64,000 nt of DNA. It comes from Rhizophagus irregularis. Its lineage: Eukaryota; Glomeromycota; Glomeromycetes; Glomerales; Glomeraceae. Below are positions 1-8,935 of this stretch, piece after piece. The notes under the pieces are model-generated. The model was given only the letters and a program-made list of their open reading frames with translations, did not search any database and was not told the origin of the DNA. Position 1 is the first letter of the stretch. Every line of letters begins with the position of its first letter. The position numbers and the translations under genes were made by a program. The stretch spans positions 5,270,001 through 5,334,000 of the forward strand of contig NC_089430.1 of the NCBI RefSeq assembly GCF_026210795.1, read 5' to 3'.

Positions 1-460
1 TTAAAAGGAGCTAATGTTCGTTGGATAGTTAATAAGTCATTTCTTGAAGTTGAAGAATCTAACAATTCCAAAATTATGTTATCTTGTATTTGTGGAGAAA
101 TTACGTGATTTTGCGTTAACGCTCGATGTATAATATCATATTTCTTTTTCGCAAAATCAAAAATGTTAAAAATATTAAATTCTATTAAGTTTGTAGGTTG
201 ACTAGGTGCAAATTGAGAATCTGTTAACAATGGTACTAAACATTCCCAGTCAGCAGAAAATGTACAAGGTGATCGTGTTGATAATGATGCATTAGCAGCA
301 CATCCATATTCCATACATTGATATATATAAGTATGTGTATCAGTACATTTAGACATATCAATATGAAAATGTTTAATAATAGGTCGTTGTGTTTCATCTA
401 TTCCTTGAATTTTACCAATAACTACGGAGTTAAATTGTGAATTATAAACTGCTATTAAAG
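1..460 (-). pseudogene. LINE 1 ORF2 continuation after a frameshift (partial)
   Basis: The reverse-transcriptase frame stops at 455. A second minus-strand frame entered near position 460 stays open to the window edge and begins SLIAVYNSQFNSVV. This is the expected continuation of ORF2 towards the RNase H domain, although no RNase H motif has appeared by position 1. A one-base shift near the A/T-rich stretch at 458-475 explains the break. The function of this linker segment is unknown. Confidence 0.65.
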
Positions 461-2335
461 ATCTATTTTTTTAGTAATATTATATGATCGAGGCTCTTCC
501 ACATTGTCAACACGAGCGCTAAACAATTGTGTTATATTATGATTCAAATGAACACCATCTGAAGTAATTAAATTTCTAATATCAGAATACCATTTAGTTT
601 CTTTCCGTTGTGAAAAAACAGGAATATAAGCCTTAATAAGTATTTCTTTCCATAATAATAAACGAGATTTATCACCCGAAATAATTTGATCTAAAAATAA
701 AATATTTTTTTCACGAAGTCTCTTCCTATGTTTAGAATAATATGCATTATCTACCACATCTTCTAAAGGAATTTGACCACCTTTGATTGTTGGAAAAGTA
801 TTAATATCTAAATTTTCTAACGAAATATTATTATCGTAACATAATAGAAGCATATTAAGGATATAATTATTTTTTCGTGTATGCGGAACACGATTATAAG
901 GAAGTTTTTCTATCAATGGACGCGATGTCCATAATTGATCCTGTAAGGACTTTAAGTGAATTTCAGTAACTTTTCCTAATAGACCATTGTCGTTAAGTTG
1001 AATACAAAAATCTGTAATTTTGGATTGAAGTTGATTATCGTAAAAATCTCTATATCCATATATATATGGATTATCGAGTATAGCGTTAGGCGCAGAACGA
1101 GCGAATTTTAATTTGTTTTTAAACATCCTTCTAAAAGGAATAATTAAAGCTTCTGTTTGAGTTTTCGATAAAGCCATAACTTGCGACCAGTATTCAACTC
1201 TAGGAACGATAATTCTATTAAATATATATAAAATATGTTTATCAGTAATCTTCTTTTTGTACATAAGATTAACTAGATGATCTATTTCATTCTTGATCTT
1301 GAACATCAAATAATTTCCGTCATGTTTAATATTGAAATATACTTCCAGGATACACATAGGTTTGTGTGGATGTTTGGCTTTAATATTAATTTCTTCACGA
1401 CCAAACTTGATTAAAATTTTGTCATTATAATTATGAGAATATCTACGCTTCTCAGTTGTAGTCCTCATCATAAGCTCAGACTTTTCTTTGTTGATTTGAA
1501 TATCGTTAAGGCGATAAAATGTATCAGCAATGTATAACAACTTTTCCAATTTTGATTTTTCATCAGTAATCCATTGAGTATCATCCATGTACGCCATAAC
1601 GGAAACATGTTGTTGATTGAATACACCTTCTTCTTGAACCACTGATTTTGATATACAAGAAATATTATATCCCAATTGTTGTTGGTCAATTTCTGCCAAA
1701 AGAGGATCGTAATAAATATACCAAAGCAACGGTGAAATAACTTCTCCTTGATTGATTCCTGTAAGAACATCATAAGGTGCAGTTTTTCCATACGCAGTGA
1801 TAACTTGATTTTTTCTATCTTTAAAAAGCTCTAAAATAAGGGACGAAAAATCGTTAGGAATTTTAATTCTATCCATCGCTTTTCTGAGTTGAAAGATGTT
1901 CACACGATCATAAGCCTTTCCCATATCCTGAGAGAGTATCCATAATTCATTATTATTATCGATTGAATCTTGAATAACTTCGTTCATAATCCTTATCGGT
2001 TCAAACGTTGATTGTTTAGGCAAACCAGCAAATTGATTTGCCTTTAATACATTATTATCTTTCAAAATAATTGCTAAACGACGATTTAGCAAGGAATTCA
2101 ATGCTTTTCTAGTGGTTTCTAAAAGAGTAATAGGGCGAGAGTTCGACAATTCACAATTAAAGGGTTTAGGTTTAGCAATAGGAAAGACCGTCGCTTCTTT
2201 CCATTGTTTTGGTAAATATCCCAATTCTATAATCTTACAAATTAAATAATATAAAATATGATTACAATCATCACTTAAGTGTTTCAACATTTCATTCAAC
2301 ACGCCAGAGGGTCCTGTCGCTTTTCCATTAGACAA
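455..2335 (-). CDS. LINE 1 reverse transcriptase segment of ORF2
   Basis: This 626-codon open segment holds the reverse transcriptase that copies LINE RNA at a nicked target. Visible blocks are RPITLLET (RT-1), FAGLPKQSTFEP, the motif A aspartate in QDMGKAYDRVN, GINQGEVISPLLW (motif B) and the catalytic MAYMDDT (motif C). A thumb-like region with RVEYWSQ and FKNKLKFARSAPNA follows and is shared with the second LINE at 59-61 kb. The apparent start is only a TTG after an in-frame TGA at 2339-2341, so this is the middle of a longer ORF2 and not an independent protein. Its end at 455 is caused by a frameshift. Catalytic residues look intact. Function is confident; activity is unlikely. Confidence 0.92.
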   Translation of the reverse strand: MSNGKATGPSGVLNEMLKHLSDDCNHILYYLICKIIELGYLPKQWKEATVFPIAKPKPFNCELSNSRPITLLETTRKALNSLLNRRLAIILKDNNVLKANQFAGLPKQSTFEPIRIMNEVIQDSIDNNNELWILSQDMGKAYDRVNIFQLRKAMDRIKIPNDFSSLILELFKDRKNQVITAYGKTAPYDVLTGINQGEVISPLLWYIYYDPLLAEIDQQQLGYNISCISKSVVQEEGVFNQQHVSVMAYMDDTQWITDEKSKLEKLLYIADTFYRLNDIQINKEKSELMMRTTTEKRRYSHNYNDKILIKFGREEINIKAKHPHKPMCILEVYFNIKHDGNYLMFKIKNEIDHLVNLMYKKKITDKHILYIFNRIIVPRVEYWSQVMALSKTQTEALIIPFRRMFKNKLKFARSAPNAILDNPYIYGYRDFYDNQLQSKITDFCIQLNDNGLLGKVTEIHLKSLQDQLWTSRPLIEKLPYNRVPHTRKNNYILNMLLLCYDNNISLENLDINTFPTIKGGQIPLEDVVDNAYYSKHRKRLREKNILFLDQIISGDKSRLLLWKEILIKAYIPVFSQRKETKWYSDIRNLITSDGVHLNHNITQLFSARVDNVEEPRSYNITKKIDL

Positions 2336-2338
2336 TTG

Positions 2339-3091
2339 TCAGATAATATCTAACCATTCATCATAAGATGGAGCGTTCATAATGCCAGAATATATATTTT
2401 CGTTAATATGAGGCTGTGGTTTATATTGTTCTTTCCACCTGCCTTGTATTGGTTTCTTTCTATTAACAGAGCCCGCCACTGTTTGAAAATGATGATTTGT
2501 TTCTTCCATCACCTGATTCTCATCTGTAATTAAAACTTCATTACCATTATGATCTTTCTTATAAATTTTTTCAATTGAAATAGAAACCATTTCTTTTTCT
2601 GTAATAGATTGAATCATTCTCCCTTGATCATCTTTATAATTATCACATCGCTTCTTGATGCTAGAAATAATTTGTTCTTGTTCCATAATGTTAAGTTCAA
2701 GTTTAAAAACAATTCTCAATTGCTTTCTAATTTCATTAAGTTCATCAAGATATCTATGGAACTGATCATGATCTAAGAAATTAAAACTATTGTCAGAAGT
2801 AACTAACTCATACTTGTCTTTCAATTTAATTATCGCGTTTTGATAATTAATCCATTTGTCGATCGTTTTCTGATTTGGATAGTTTCTTAATCCTGTAATA
2901 CATGAGCGGATTTCTTGAATACGATTAATAATATATCTTAAGTCAAAGTATACGGACAACTTTTTCTCAGGAGCACATTTGAATTTCTGTTTAATAACCT
3001 TTTTATTTCTAATATTTTCGTTAGCAGATTTCATTATAAGTTGTCTAAGAGAATCCCACACATGATCAACATGTTTTCTTTTCGTGATCAA
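2339..3091 (-). CDS. LINE 1 ORF2 linker between endonuclease and RT
   Basis: This 250-codon open segment lies between the endonuclease and the reverse transcriptase and is in the same frame as both, separated only by single TGA codons at 3092-3094 and 2339-2341. It is charged and helical in appearance, with FQTVAGSVNRKKPIQGRW near its end. That stretch aligns with FQNIAGSTNQPKILSEYW in the second LINE at about 62.1 kb, so it is a conserved part of ORF2 just before RT motif 0. No enzymatic motif is recognised. It should be read as part of one broken polyprotein. Confidence 0.8.
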   Translation of the reverse strand: MITKRKHVDHVWDSLRQLIMKSANENIRNKKVIKQKFKCAPEKKLSVYFDLRYIINRIQEIRSCITGLRNYPNQKTIDKWINYQNAIIKLKDKYELVTSDNSFNFLDHDQFHRYLDELNEIRKQLRIVFKLELNIMEQEQIISSIKKRCDNYKDDQGRMIQSITEKEMVSISIEKIYKKDHNGNEVLITDENQVMEETNHHFQTVAGSVNRKKPIQGRWKEQYKPQPHINENIYSGIMNAPSYDEWLDII

Positions 3092-4105
3092 TCAATTCTT
3101 TAATTTGAGTCTTTCGATTTCTTGATCCAAACCAGTACGGAACTTATCCCATGTGAATTCATCATCTTCCTGATCCATTTCCTCATATAAAAATACAGTA
3201 CGAGTTATTTTCTTTTTACTTTTGTTAATCTTAGGTAATGTTTTTTCTATAAACAATTGTGTATCAAGCGATAAAGTAACAGTATTATGATCCGTTGTAA
3301 AATGATCATTTTCTATTACAGTACTATTCAAACTTTGGCCAAGTATTGGTAATGAAGCCCAAATATAATCTATTCTTGATTTTTCATTAGAATCATTAGG
3401 CGGAATATAAGTATGTATATTTTCATCATCTTCATTAAATATTGGAATTGTATCTAAGAGGTGTCTATTTTCTAGCATTTTGAACAATTTGAAATACCAT
3501 CTATTATTAACAAATGCCATCAAGTATTTTCTATAATTAATATTGAAATCACCCATAATGATTATTTCCATATTCTTGTTTTTCGCATCATCGATAGTAT
3601 TTTCGATATATTGATACAACTCTTCAATTTGTGTTCTTTCTTTTTTATTAGCGTTAATGTACACCTGAATTAACCTAACATTTTTCTTTTGACTAAAATT
3701 TAAGTCTAGATATATAACACGGCCTTTATGACCAACCGCTTTATGAACAAATATATCGTATTTATCGCTAACGATAATTCCTACACCTTGACCTTTACCC
3801 CCTTGTTGTGAATAATCAAAATAACCATGGAAATCAAATTGTTGTTGCCATATTTTCGATTGTCTATAAGAAAGATTAGTCTCGGCTAATCCATATATGT
3901 CAATATCATTGTTTTTCATCGCGTCTAACGTGAAAATTAATTTGTCTTTACTAAGGGTACGAATATTCGTAGTAGCTATTTTCGTTATTGAAGAATTTTT
4001 TAAAGAATTTTTTGTAATTACTGGATTGTTATTTTCTATTTGGGGGAAATTTTTTTGTTGTTGTTGAGAAGAAGAAGGGAGAAAATTATTATAATTGTTC
4101 ATCAT
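3092..4105 (-). CDS. LINE 1 AP-like endonuclease (N-terminus of ORF2)
   Basis: The 337-codon segment begins with two Met codons at the ORF2 start, after a Gln/Ser-rich leader. It carries the exonuclease-endonuclease-phosphatase fold motifs: the Asn in ATTNIRTL, the catalytic Glu in YGLAETNLS, IIIMGDFNI, RIDYIWAS and the terminal TTDHNTV. This domain nicks target DNA to prime reverse transcription. All metal- and phosphate-binding motifs appear present. It ends at a TGA (3092-3094) beyond which the same frame continues, so the stop is a lesion. It begins 9-12 bp downstream of the ORF1 stop at 4115-4117, the usual compact LINE arrangement. Confidence 0.9.
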   Translation of the reverse strand: MMNNYNNFLPSSSQQQQKNFPQIENNNPVITKNSLKNSSITKIATTNIRTLSKDKLIFTLDAMKNNDIDIYGLAETNLSYRQSKIWQQQFDFHGYFDYSQQGGKGQGVGIIVSDKYDIFVHKAVGHKGRVIYLDLNFSQKKNVRLIQVYINANKKERTQIEELYQYIENTIDDAKNKNMEIIIMGDFNINYRKYLMAFVNNRWYFKLFKMLENRHLLDTIPIFNEDDENIHTYIPPNDSNEKSRIDYIWASLPILGQSLNSTVIENDHFTTDHNTVTLSLDTQLFIEKTLPKINKSKKKITRTVFLYEEMDQEDDEFTWDKFRTGLDQEIERLKLKN

Positions 4106-4114
4106 TAAAAATAA

Positions 4115-4399
4115 TTAAACGACAGAATCATCAAAAACTTCATCATTATCCTCCAATAATGATGAAGCTGAAGGGCCGCCAGATAACATGTTGTAAAGAG
4201 ATGACAGTAAGGATTTAGTTTCCTGGTGATTTTGTTGTATTTGCTTTTGTTGGGCAACAATACTTTGGATATTTTGATCAGATTTTTGGAATTGTTGCGA
4301 TTGAATAATAGATTTATTCGCAAGTTCATCTTCATCTTCACTTGATTCAGAATCACTTTTACGGCGTCTTTTCGCTTTAACTTCTGCACTATTATCTGA
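4115..4399 (-). pseudogene. LINE 1 ORF1 C-terminal segment after premature stop
   Basis: Reading on in the ORF1b frame beyond the TAA at 4400-4402 gives an open stretch beginning SDNSAEVKAKRRRKSDSESS and ending in an acidic tail at a TAA (4115-4117). Its mixture of basic cluster, Gln-rich helix and acidic end matches the tail of the second LINE's ORF1, which ends at 63792 in a similar Asn/Asp-rich sequence just before its endonuclease. It is therefore the genuine ORF1 C-terminus cut off by one nonsense codon. A different frame across the same bases is also open but looks spurious. Confidence 0.7.
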
Positions 4400-5500
4400 T
4401 TATTGATTTTTCTTTTTCTTACTAACTAAAACTGGATGCGCTTTATCACATTTAAGCGCTTGTTGAGCCGTGACAACCTCACCAATTTGCTTGCCAGTAT
4501 CACTAATGAGTGACTCCATATTGAGCAATTTATCTTCAACCTTCCTTATGGAATTAATAATTTGTTCCTTGAATTTTAAAAACATCGGATGGTTATTAAA
4601 ATCTTCATTATCGTCCTCATCATTATTATGATTGCTGCGAGCTTTTCCTTGATCACGTAATCCAGAGGGGATATTCTTATTAGACTTAGAACTATTTCTG
4701 GGCTTTTGTTTAGATTTAGCCGCATCCGCATATGACTTTTTTAAATTTTTCCAATTATCAGCACCATTAACAAACCGTTTAGAATGAGATTTGTTAATAT
4801 CTTTGTTAGTACAGTCTTTGGCCATATGAGTGGGATTACTGCAAATATTACAAATGCGATCTTCCTCTTTACTCCAATATAACTGCCGAGTACCAGCATT
4901 GCCCTTTTTGAATTCAATATTCATTTGTCTGGCTGCTAACAAATCATCTCGCGAAGAAAAATGAATGTAAGCATAACGACATCTTTGATATTTACCATGA
5001 ATCATAACAGCTGGGATGAAACAAGTTTTCCCTTTACATTGTGTCATAACTTCCTTAAGATCATAACCACTAGTTTGATAATGTAAACCTGATAATCTTA
5101 ATGAGAATTGCTTCCTTATCTCGCGTTCCTCCTTGCTCAATAACAGGGGTAAGACTCTAACTATGTCTTTATTAATATGATAGCTCCATTGCTCCTTAAA
5201 GTAATTAATAGAAGTAGCATCCTTATAAGTAATGAAAGCAACTTGGTAAAGACCAGCACCTCTCGTATAAATTTTCTTAATTTCGCCAAGATCTTCAAAG
5301 GACTCACAAATTTTGCGTACCTGTCGAAACACGGGAATATCGATCACTTGAATTGTACGACTATTGGAATTTTGTGATGTATCACTATCCTTTTCATTTG
5401 TAACAACCACCTTTTCAGGCCTTAATGGGGTAGGTTGGAGTTTCACATTAAACACTTCACCTGAATCACCTTCTTTTTGCTCCTGAATAACAAGTTCCAT
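4400..5500 (-). CDS. LINE 1 ORF1b: RRM-like nucleic-acid-binding protein with CCHC knuckle
   Basis: This 366-aa frame encodes the RNA-binding ORF1 product of the LINE. Two RRM-like segments are visible, roughly residues 48-120 (TIQVIDIPVF onward) and 130-210 (FSLRLSGLHYQ onward). They are followed by a zinc knuckle CNICSNPTHMAKDC near residue 220 and a Lys/Asn/Ser-rich tail. Such proteins coat LINE RNA and act as chaperones, which is family knowledge. The ATG at 5498-5500 lies one base after the TAA of ORF1a, so translation could restart there, or the two were once a single frame separated by an indel. The stop at 4400 is probably a lesion because the frame continues beyond it. Confidence 0.82.
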   Translation of the reverse strand: MELVIQEQKEGDSGEVFNVKLQPTPLRPEKVVVTNEKDSDTSQNSNSRTIQVIDIPVFRQVRKICESFEDLGEIKKIYTRGAGLYQVAFITYKDATSINYFKEQWSYHINKDIVRVLPLLLSKEEREIRKQFSLRLSGLHYQTSGYDLKEVMTQCKGKTCFIPAVMIHGKYQRCRYAYIHFSSRDDLLAARQMNIEFKKGNAGTRQLYWSKEEDRICNICSNPTHMAKDCTNKDINKSHSKRFVNGADNWKNLKKSYADAAKSKQKPRNSSKSNKNIPSGLRDQGKARSNHNNDEDDNEDFNNHPMFLKFKEQIINSIRKVEDKLLNMESLISDTGKQIGEVVTAQQALKCDKAHPVLVSKKKKNQ

Positions 5501-5501
5501 T

Positions 5502-6251
5502 TTATTTTTCTTTATCCAAAAATAATACCTTGGCCCCTTGTTTCCCCAACGGGGTAACTGGAAGTTGTTTGTTATACTGGATATTATAGGTTTGTAGCGC
5601 CTTTTTAATTTTAGTAGTTTTTAAACCTTTTCCTCCAATAAGCTCACCGAATGGAACAAGTGCAATGTGCTCTTTTACTTTTTCTATAGTAACGATCGAT
5701 GGGTCTTTGTTAGAAATACTAGGATCAACATCCATGGGCTGGGACCCTTGATCGGCTTGCAGATTAATCTTTTCCTGATTAGGCAATACAACAGATTGTT
5801 GTTGATCCGTATGAGGAGTTGAAGTAATTTCTTTGTTAAGAGTTGGAACCTTATTGGTTCCATTCACGTTGTTAACAATATTCTGCGGAGGTAAGGGAGG
5901 GTCACGTGACAAATCTTTCGCGACCGCCTTGGACTTTTCAGTAGCTATTCCTTTGACGTTACCAGAAGGAGATTTGGAGTTTAAGCCATAAGTATCCTGA
6001 ACAATACTTTTTTCCATGTCCATAGCACGTTCCGCTTCCATGGCTTCTGTCATCTTTTTATCAGAAGTTGGTTGCAGCTTTTTTTGATATGTTTTCCAAA
6101 TACTCTCATGACGAGAAGCAGTTTCCTTCGGTGCACTGAAGGTGAACTGGTTTTCAGGACTAGTTGGCCTACTTCCACCTGCTTGGGAATTACGGCTTGA
6201 GCTACGTGTTTGTCTACCACCTCTACCACCTCGTTTAGCGTTTCCAGACAT
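5502..6251 (-). CDS. LINE 1 ORF1a: low-complexity N-terminal ORF1 protein
   Basis: This 249-aa frame starts MSGNAKRGGRGGR with an RG/RS-rich basic N-terminus, followed by a Pro/Ser/Gln-rich, largely disordered middle containing QPMDVDPSISNKDPS and a short basic C-terminal domain. No named domain is recognised. It is the first frame of the LINE. The ATG lies about 50 bp inside the element, after the 5' motif ccgcagtaaa (minus strand near 6280), which also occurs upstream of the retroposed ORF at 6700. The MDVD motif recurs in that ORF (MDVDHPINTNESS), suggesting related ORF1 proteins. It ends one base before ORF1b begins. Confidence 0.7.
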   Translation of the reverse strand: MSGNAKRGGRGGRQTRSSSRNSQAGGSRPTSPENQFTFSAPKETASRHESIWKTYQKKLQPTSDKKMTEAMEAERAMDMEKSIVQDTYGLNSKSPSGNVKGIATEKSKAVAKDLSRDPPLPPQNIVNNVNGTNKVPTLNKEITSTPHTDQQQSVVLPNQEKINLQADQGSQPMDVDPSISNKDPSIVTIEKVKEHIALVPFGELIGGKGLKTTKIKKALQTYNIQYNKQLPVTPLGKQGAKVLFLDKEK

Positions 6252-6343
6252 TTTCTATAGATTGTTAGATATTTACTGCGGATTTTAAGCGATTTTAACA
6301 ATTTGTAAGAAAGAGTTTTTTTCGGGTTTACAAATTCCGTATA

Positions 6344-6590
6344 TTAAAACAATAAAAAGATATTATTGGGCGTTTTTTATAAAACTAGTAACGATTTTGT
6401 TGATCATTTGTTGATCATTTATTTTAAATTTATTATAAATTTTGTCACGAGATTTTCTATGGAAATCATTTCTCAATTTGTTATTAAAACACCTGCTGAA
6501 TTGCCTCGAAATTGAAAATCATTTCCCTTTTTATAAAAAAATTTCCTTTTTGGTAAAAAACTCAGATTAATCTTATATAACTTTATGTAA
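6344..6590. repeat. Inverted-repeat arm P, left copy (pairs with 10907-11153)
   Basis: From ttaaaacaataaaaagat at 6344 the sequence is the near-exact reverse complement of 10907-11153, including landmarks gttgatcatttgttgatc, cacctgctgaattgcctc and the subterminal run of atgtca hexamers. The pair would form a very long stem. The left arm is interrupted after 6606 by a poly(A)-tailed insertion and resumes at about 8573. It abuts the LINE's 5' end with no gene between them. Confidence 0.85.
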
Positions 6591-6699
6591 ATGTCAATGT
6601 CAATGTGAAAAATGTAAAAAAAAAAACTTCTTCCCCAAATTATTAAAAACATAACAATTCCGCAGTAAAAATAATATTTTTACTCAGTTTTTTATTAAT

Positions 6700-8211
6700 A
6701 TGGAAGATAGTAGAAAATATCCTATAGCCGAACATAAATTTCCTTATGGCTCCGGCGACGAATATAATTTTTTATTAAAAACATATCACCATTTTATAAA
6801 ATTTTGTGAAAGTCTAGCTTCTTCATTTTTTTCAGGTCATGACACAGAAGTTCAGCGTAATATACTGCGCTCTAATTTTGGCCTTTCAGATGAAGATATT
6901 AATAGTTGGAAAGAAAGGGCTTCACGCTACAACATGTCAACTGAAAGTTTCACATTTTTTCTACATATAGCAATATCCTCTGCGGTGGATGGTTTCCAAG
7001 CACGAAGGAAAGAATTAGAAACTATTGTAGATCACGTGACTAAATATAGAGAGACATCTAGCAAAAAGTCCAAAAAAATCGACAAAAAAAAGAAAAAGTC
7101 AAATAAATCCAAACACCGTTCCATAATTAATTCTGACGTAGATTCAGATGAATTAGATGATTTTCTTGATAAGGCAAATGAAGAGTTCGCTCATTTAAAT
7201 TTTTCTTCCGATGATCGAGATTCTAATATAAATCGGCCGATCGCGACAGCCTCTGGATCAAAAATGGATGTTGATCATCCGATTAATACAAATGAGTCAT
7301 CAAATACGGTCTTACAATCGGTACCTAATAAGCCTCAGTCGCAGCCTATACAAATACCGGAGAAAAGTATTACCGATTCAACAAAATCTTCAAATAAAAA
7401 TAAGAAGTTGAATAAACACCTTATCGAAAAAGTTATTACAGGTCATAAGCCAGCTGATGATGATACATCAAGAGTTAGAGATATTCTGGTTTACGACGTC
7501 CCAGTATCCTGGACGGCAGAATATATTCTGCAACAGTTAACGCTGTGGGGAAAGCCTATCGATATTCAGATGAAACAACAAAGAAAATATCAGACTGTTC
7601 GTTTGAAGATAGAGTTAAGTACCTTTCGTCTTGCCCAATTTGAAGTTAATGAAAATCCTGTGTGGACAACAGATTTAGGGGGGATACCGGTAAGATGGTT
7701 TCCAGCAAGGTGGACTCTCAAAGAACGAAAACAACGTGAGAAATTCCAAGCTACGATTAGAAAAATTCCAGATTCTATGACGTATGCAGCCTTATGGGTC
7801 GACCGTCTCCCACATACTTTTCTTTCTTCGGTTAGAGGGTTGAAAAGTTTTAAAATTATTCAAACAGCTCGGGGTGAACGTAAACTTATTGGTTATTTCG
7901 AAAAGTGGGTTGATATGCGGAATGCATTAGATAATCAATTCGTTTGGGATCATCAGTACCTATCTTGGAACCGATACGAACCTCCGATGCAACAAACAAG
8001 GTCGCATGGTAGTAATGCCAACAAGAACCAAGGAACTTCACGAAGTCAATCGACTAACAAACATCAACGAAATTCAAAGAATTCGAAGAAGAAACCAGAA
8101 GAGACGAAGTCTGAAAAGCCAAAGAAGCACAAGAAAGACAAGTCCCGTAAATCATCGAGATCGAAGGTCTTAGCGGAATTTATAGATGTTTTGCGTAAAC
8201 TAATAATTTAG
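6700..8211 (+). CDS. LINE ORF1-like RNA-binding protein of a non-autonomous retroposon
   Basis: This 503-aa intronless ORF starts at the first ATG after the leader. The N-terminal 110 residues are helical and unrecognised. A Lys/Ser-rich acidic linker (about 115-240) contains MDVDHPINTNESS, like ORF1a of LINE 1. Residues about 255-420 look like two RRM-type folds (DILVYDVPVSWTAEYILQQL onward; AALWVDRLPHTFL onward). The C-terminus is a very basic Lys/Ser tail and there is no zinc knuckle. The two-RRM core parallels ORF1b at 4400-5500, so I infer an ORF1-type nucleic-acid-binding protein. A host gene copied by a LINE is the alternative. The frame is intact over 503 codons, implying recent insertion or selection. 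Confidence 0.7.
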   Translation: MEDSRKYPIAEHKFPYGSGDEYNFLLKTYHHFIKFCESLASSFFSGHDTEVQRNILRSNFGLSDEDINSWKERASRYNMSTESFTFFLHIAISSAVDGFQARRKELETIVDHVTKYRETSSKKSKKIDKKKKKSNKSKHRSIINSDVDSDELDDFLDKANEEFAHLNFSSDDRDSNINRPIATASGSKMDVDHPINTNESSNTVLQSVPNKPQSQPIQIPEKSITDSTKSSNKNKKLNKHLIEKVITGHKPADDDTSRVRDILVYDVPVSWTAEYILQQLTLWGKPIDIQMKQQRKYQTVRLKIELSTFRLAQFEVNENPVWTTDLGGIPVRWFPARWTLKERKQREKFQATIRKIPDSMTYAALWVDRLPHTFLSSVRGLKSFKIIQTARGERKLIGYFEKWVDMRNALDNQFVWDHQYLSWNRYEPPMQQTRSHGSNANKNQGTSRSQSTNKHQRNSKNSKKKPEETKSEKPKKHKKDKSRKSSRSKVLAEFIDVLRKLII

Positions 8212-8519
8212 GTTTTAGAATTGAGGGTAAAATAGTGGTTCAAAGGTGCCAATTTTATTTTTTTTCATAAAATTTTTATTCCTCGTTATTTTATCCATTT
8301 ATTTTCTGTTTGTTCGCCCTTTAGGGTTGATTTATTTTTTGTTTTTGTTTTTTTTCCCCCTTCCCCTTTTTATGGTCATATTCTTTATCCCAATTTTTAA
8401 GCCAGTAGGTCTTTAAATATTCGTTATTTTTAGATTAGCTGTTGTAGGTTACTCGCTGTTTACTTTTGTATTTGCATTTTGTTAACTTACATAACCATGT
8501 AAATTTTTCTTTTCTATTT

Positions 8520-8525
8520 AATAAA
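8520..8525 (+). terminator. Polyadenylation signal AATAAA of the retroposed unit
   Basis: AATAAA lies 18 bp before the start of the 30-base A run and about 310 bp after the stop codon of the 503-aa ORF. This spacing is what an expressed and then retroposed mRNA would show. Confidence 0.7.
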
Positions 8526-8539
8526 GTGTGATCGGTTTG

Positions 8540-8572
<33 letters not shown>

Positions 8573-8574
<2 letters not shown>

Positions 8575-8604
8575 TCAATGTCAATGTCAATGACAATGAC
8601 AATG
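8573..8604. repeat. Short atgtca/atgaca hexamer repeat, left arm
   Basis: Five or six imperfect copies of a hexamer (atgtca, then atgaca) immediately follow the poly(A) tail. The matching place in the right arm (10824-10905) is the reverse complement with about thirteen copies, so the two arms differ in copy number. The retroposed unit inserted inside this repeat. Confidence 0.75.
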
Positions 8605-8935
8605 AAAAAAACTTTTAATGCCAACTTTTCGCAAAAACTCTTCCTGTGCCACTAAAAGTCCCTGTTAAATTGTTGCATCATTCAATATTTGCATAATTTC
8701 ATTTTTTTGTTGATCATTAAAATTTCATAAAATATTGCAAAAAAATAAAAAAATTGTAAAAAAAAACGTTTCAGCGTTTTTTCATATAATATTATTAAAA
8801 AAAAATGCCAAAAACTTTTTTTTTTGCATTACTATTAAGAAAAAAACGTTTTGGCATTTTTCCATATAAAATTATAAAAAAAATAACACAAAAACATTTT
8901 TTCTTCATTTTTTATTTTTTTAACAAAAAATGTCA
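8605..8935. repeat. Inverted-repeat arm Q, left copy (pairs with 10505-10823)
   Basis: The stretch beginning aaaaaaacttttaatgcc, and containing ctcttcctgtgccactaaaa and tgcatcattcaatatttgc, recurs as its reverse complement at 10505-10823. It also contains smaller hairpins with core acgttt/aaacgt. No gene is seen; short open frames here (for example at 10523-10711) are A/T-run artefacts. Confidence 0.8.

Larger units (their letters stand above)
1..6300 (-). mobile_element. LINE retrotransposon 1, 3' part off the left edge
   Basis: The minus strand carries a non-LTR retrotransposon in the order ORF1a, ORF1b with zinc knuckle, AP-type endonuclease, linker and reverse transcriptase. Its 5' end lies near 6300, just before the inverted-repeat arm that starts at 6344. 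The 3' end (RNase H, poly(A)) is outside the window. The architecture resembles fungal Tad1/I-type LINEs, which is family knowledge and was not tested by phylogeny. The coding parts are interrupted by in-frame stops at 4400-4402 (TAA), 3092-3094 (TGA) and 2339-2341 (TGA), and by a frameshift near 460, so this copy is probably inactive. Catalytic motifs of both enzymes are still readable, so decay is recent. Confidence 0.9.
6607..8572 (+). mobile_element. Retroposed unit with ORF1-like gene, poly(A) tail and target duplication
   Basis: A 1.97-kb plus-strand unit ends in a run of about 30 A (8543-8572), 18 bp after an AATAAA signal (8520-8525). It is bracketed by aaatgtcaatgtcaatgt at 6589-6606 and 8570-8587, consistent with a target-site duplication, although the site is a hexamer repeat and exact borders are ambiguous. 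It has a 5' leader, one intronless ORF (6700-8211) and a 3' UTR, and no reverse transcriptase. These are the marks of target-primed reverse transcription by a LINE in trans. Its insertion splits the left arm of the flanking inverted repeat, so it is younger than that element. Confidence 0.78.

Noticed and set aside
1468-1791. 107-codon minus-strand frame inside the LINE 1 RT
   Set aside because: It overlaps the conserved YMDD region in a different frame and shows no motif.
4105-4389. 94-codon minus-strand frame between ORF1b and the endonuclease of LINE 1
   Set aside because: The overlapping frame continuing from ORF1b after one stop matches the ORF1 tail of LINE 2 better, so this frame is a shadow.
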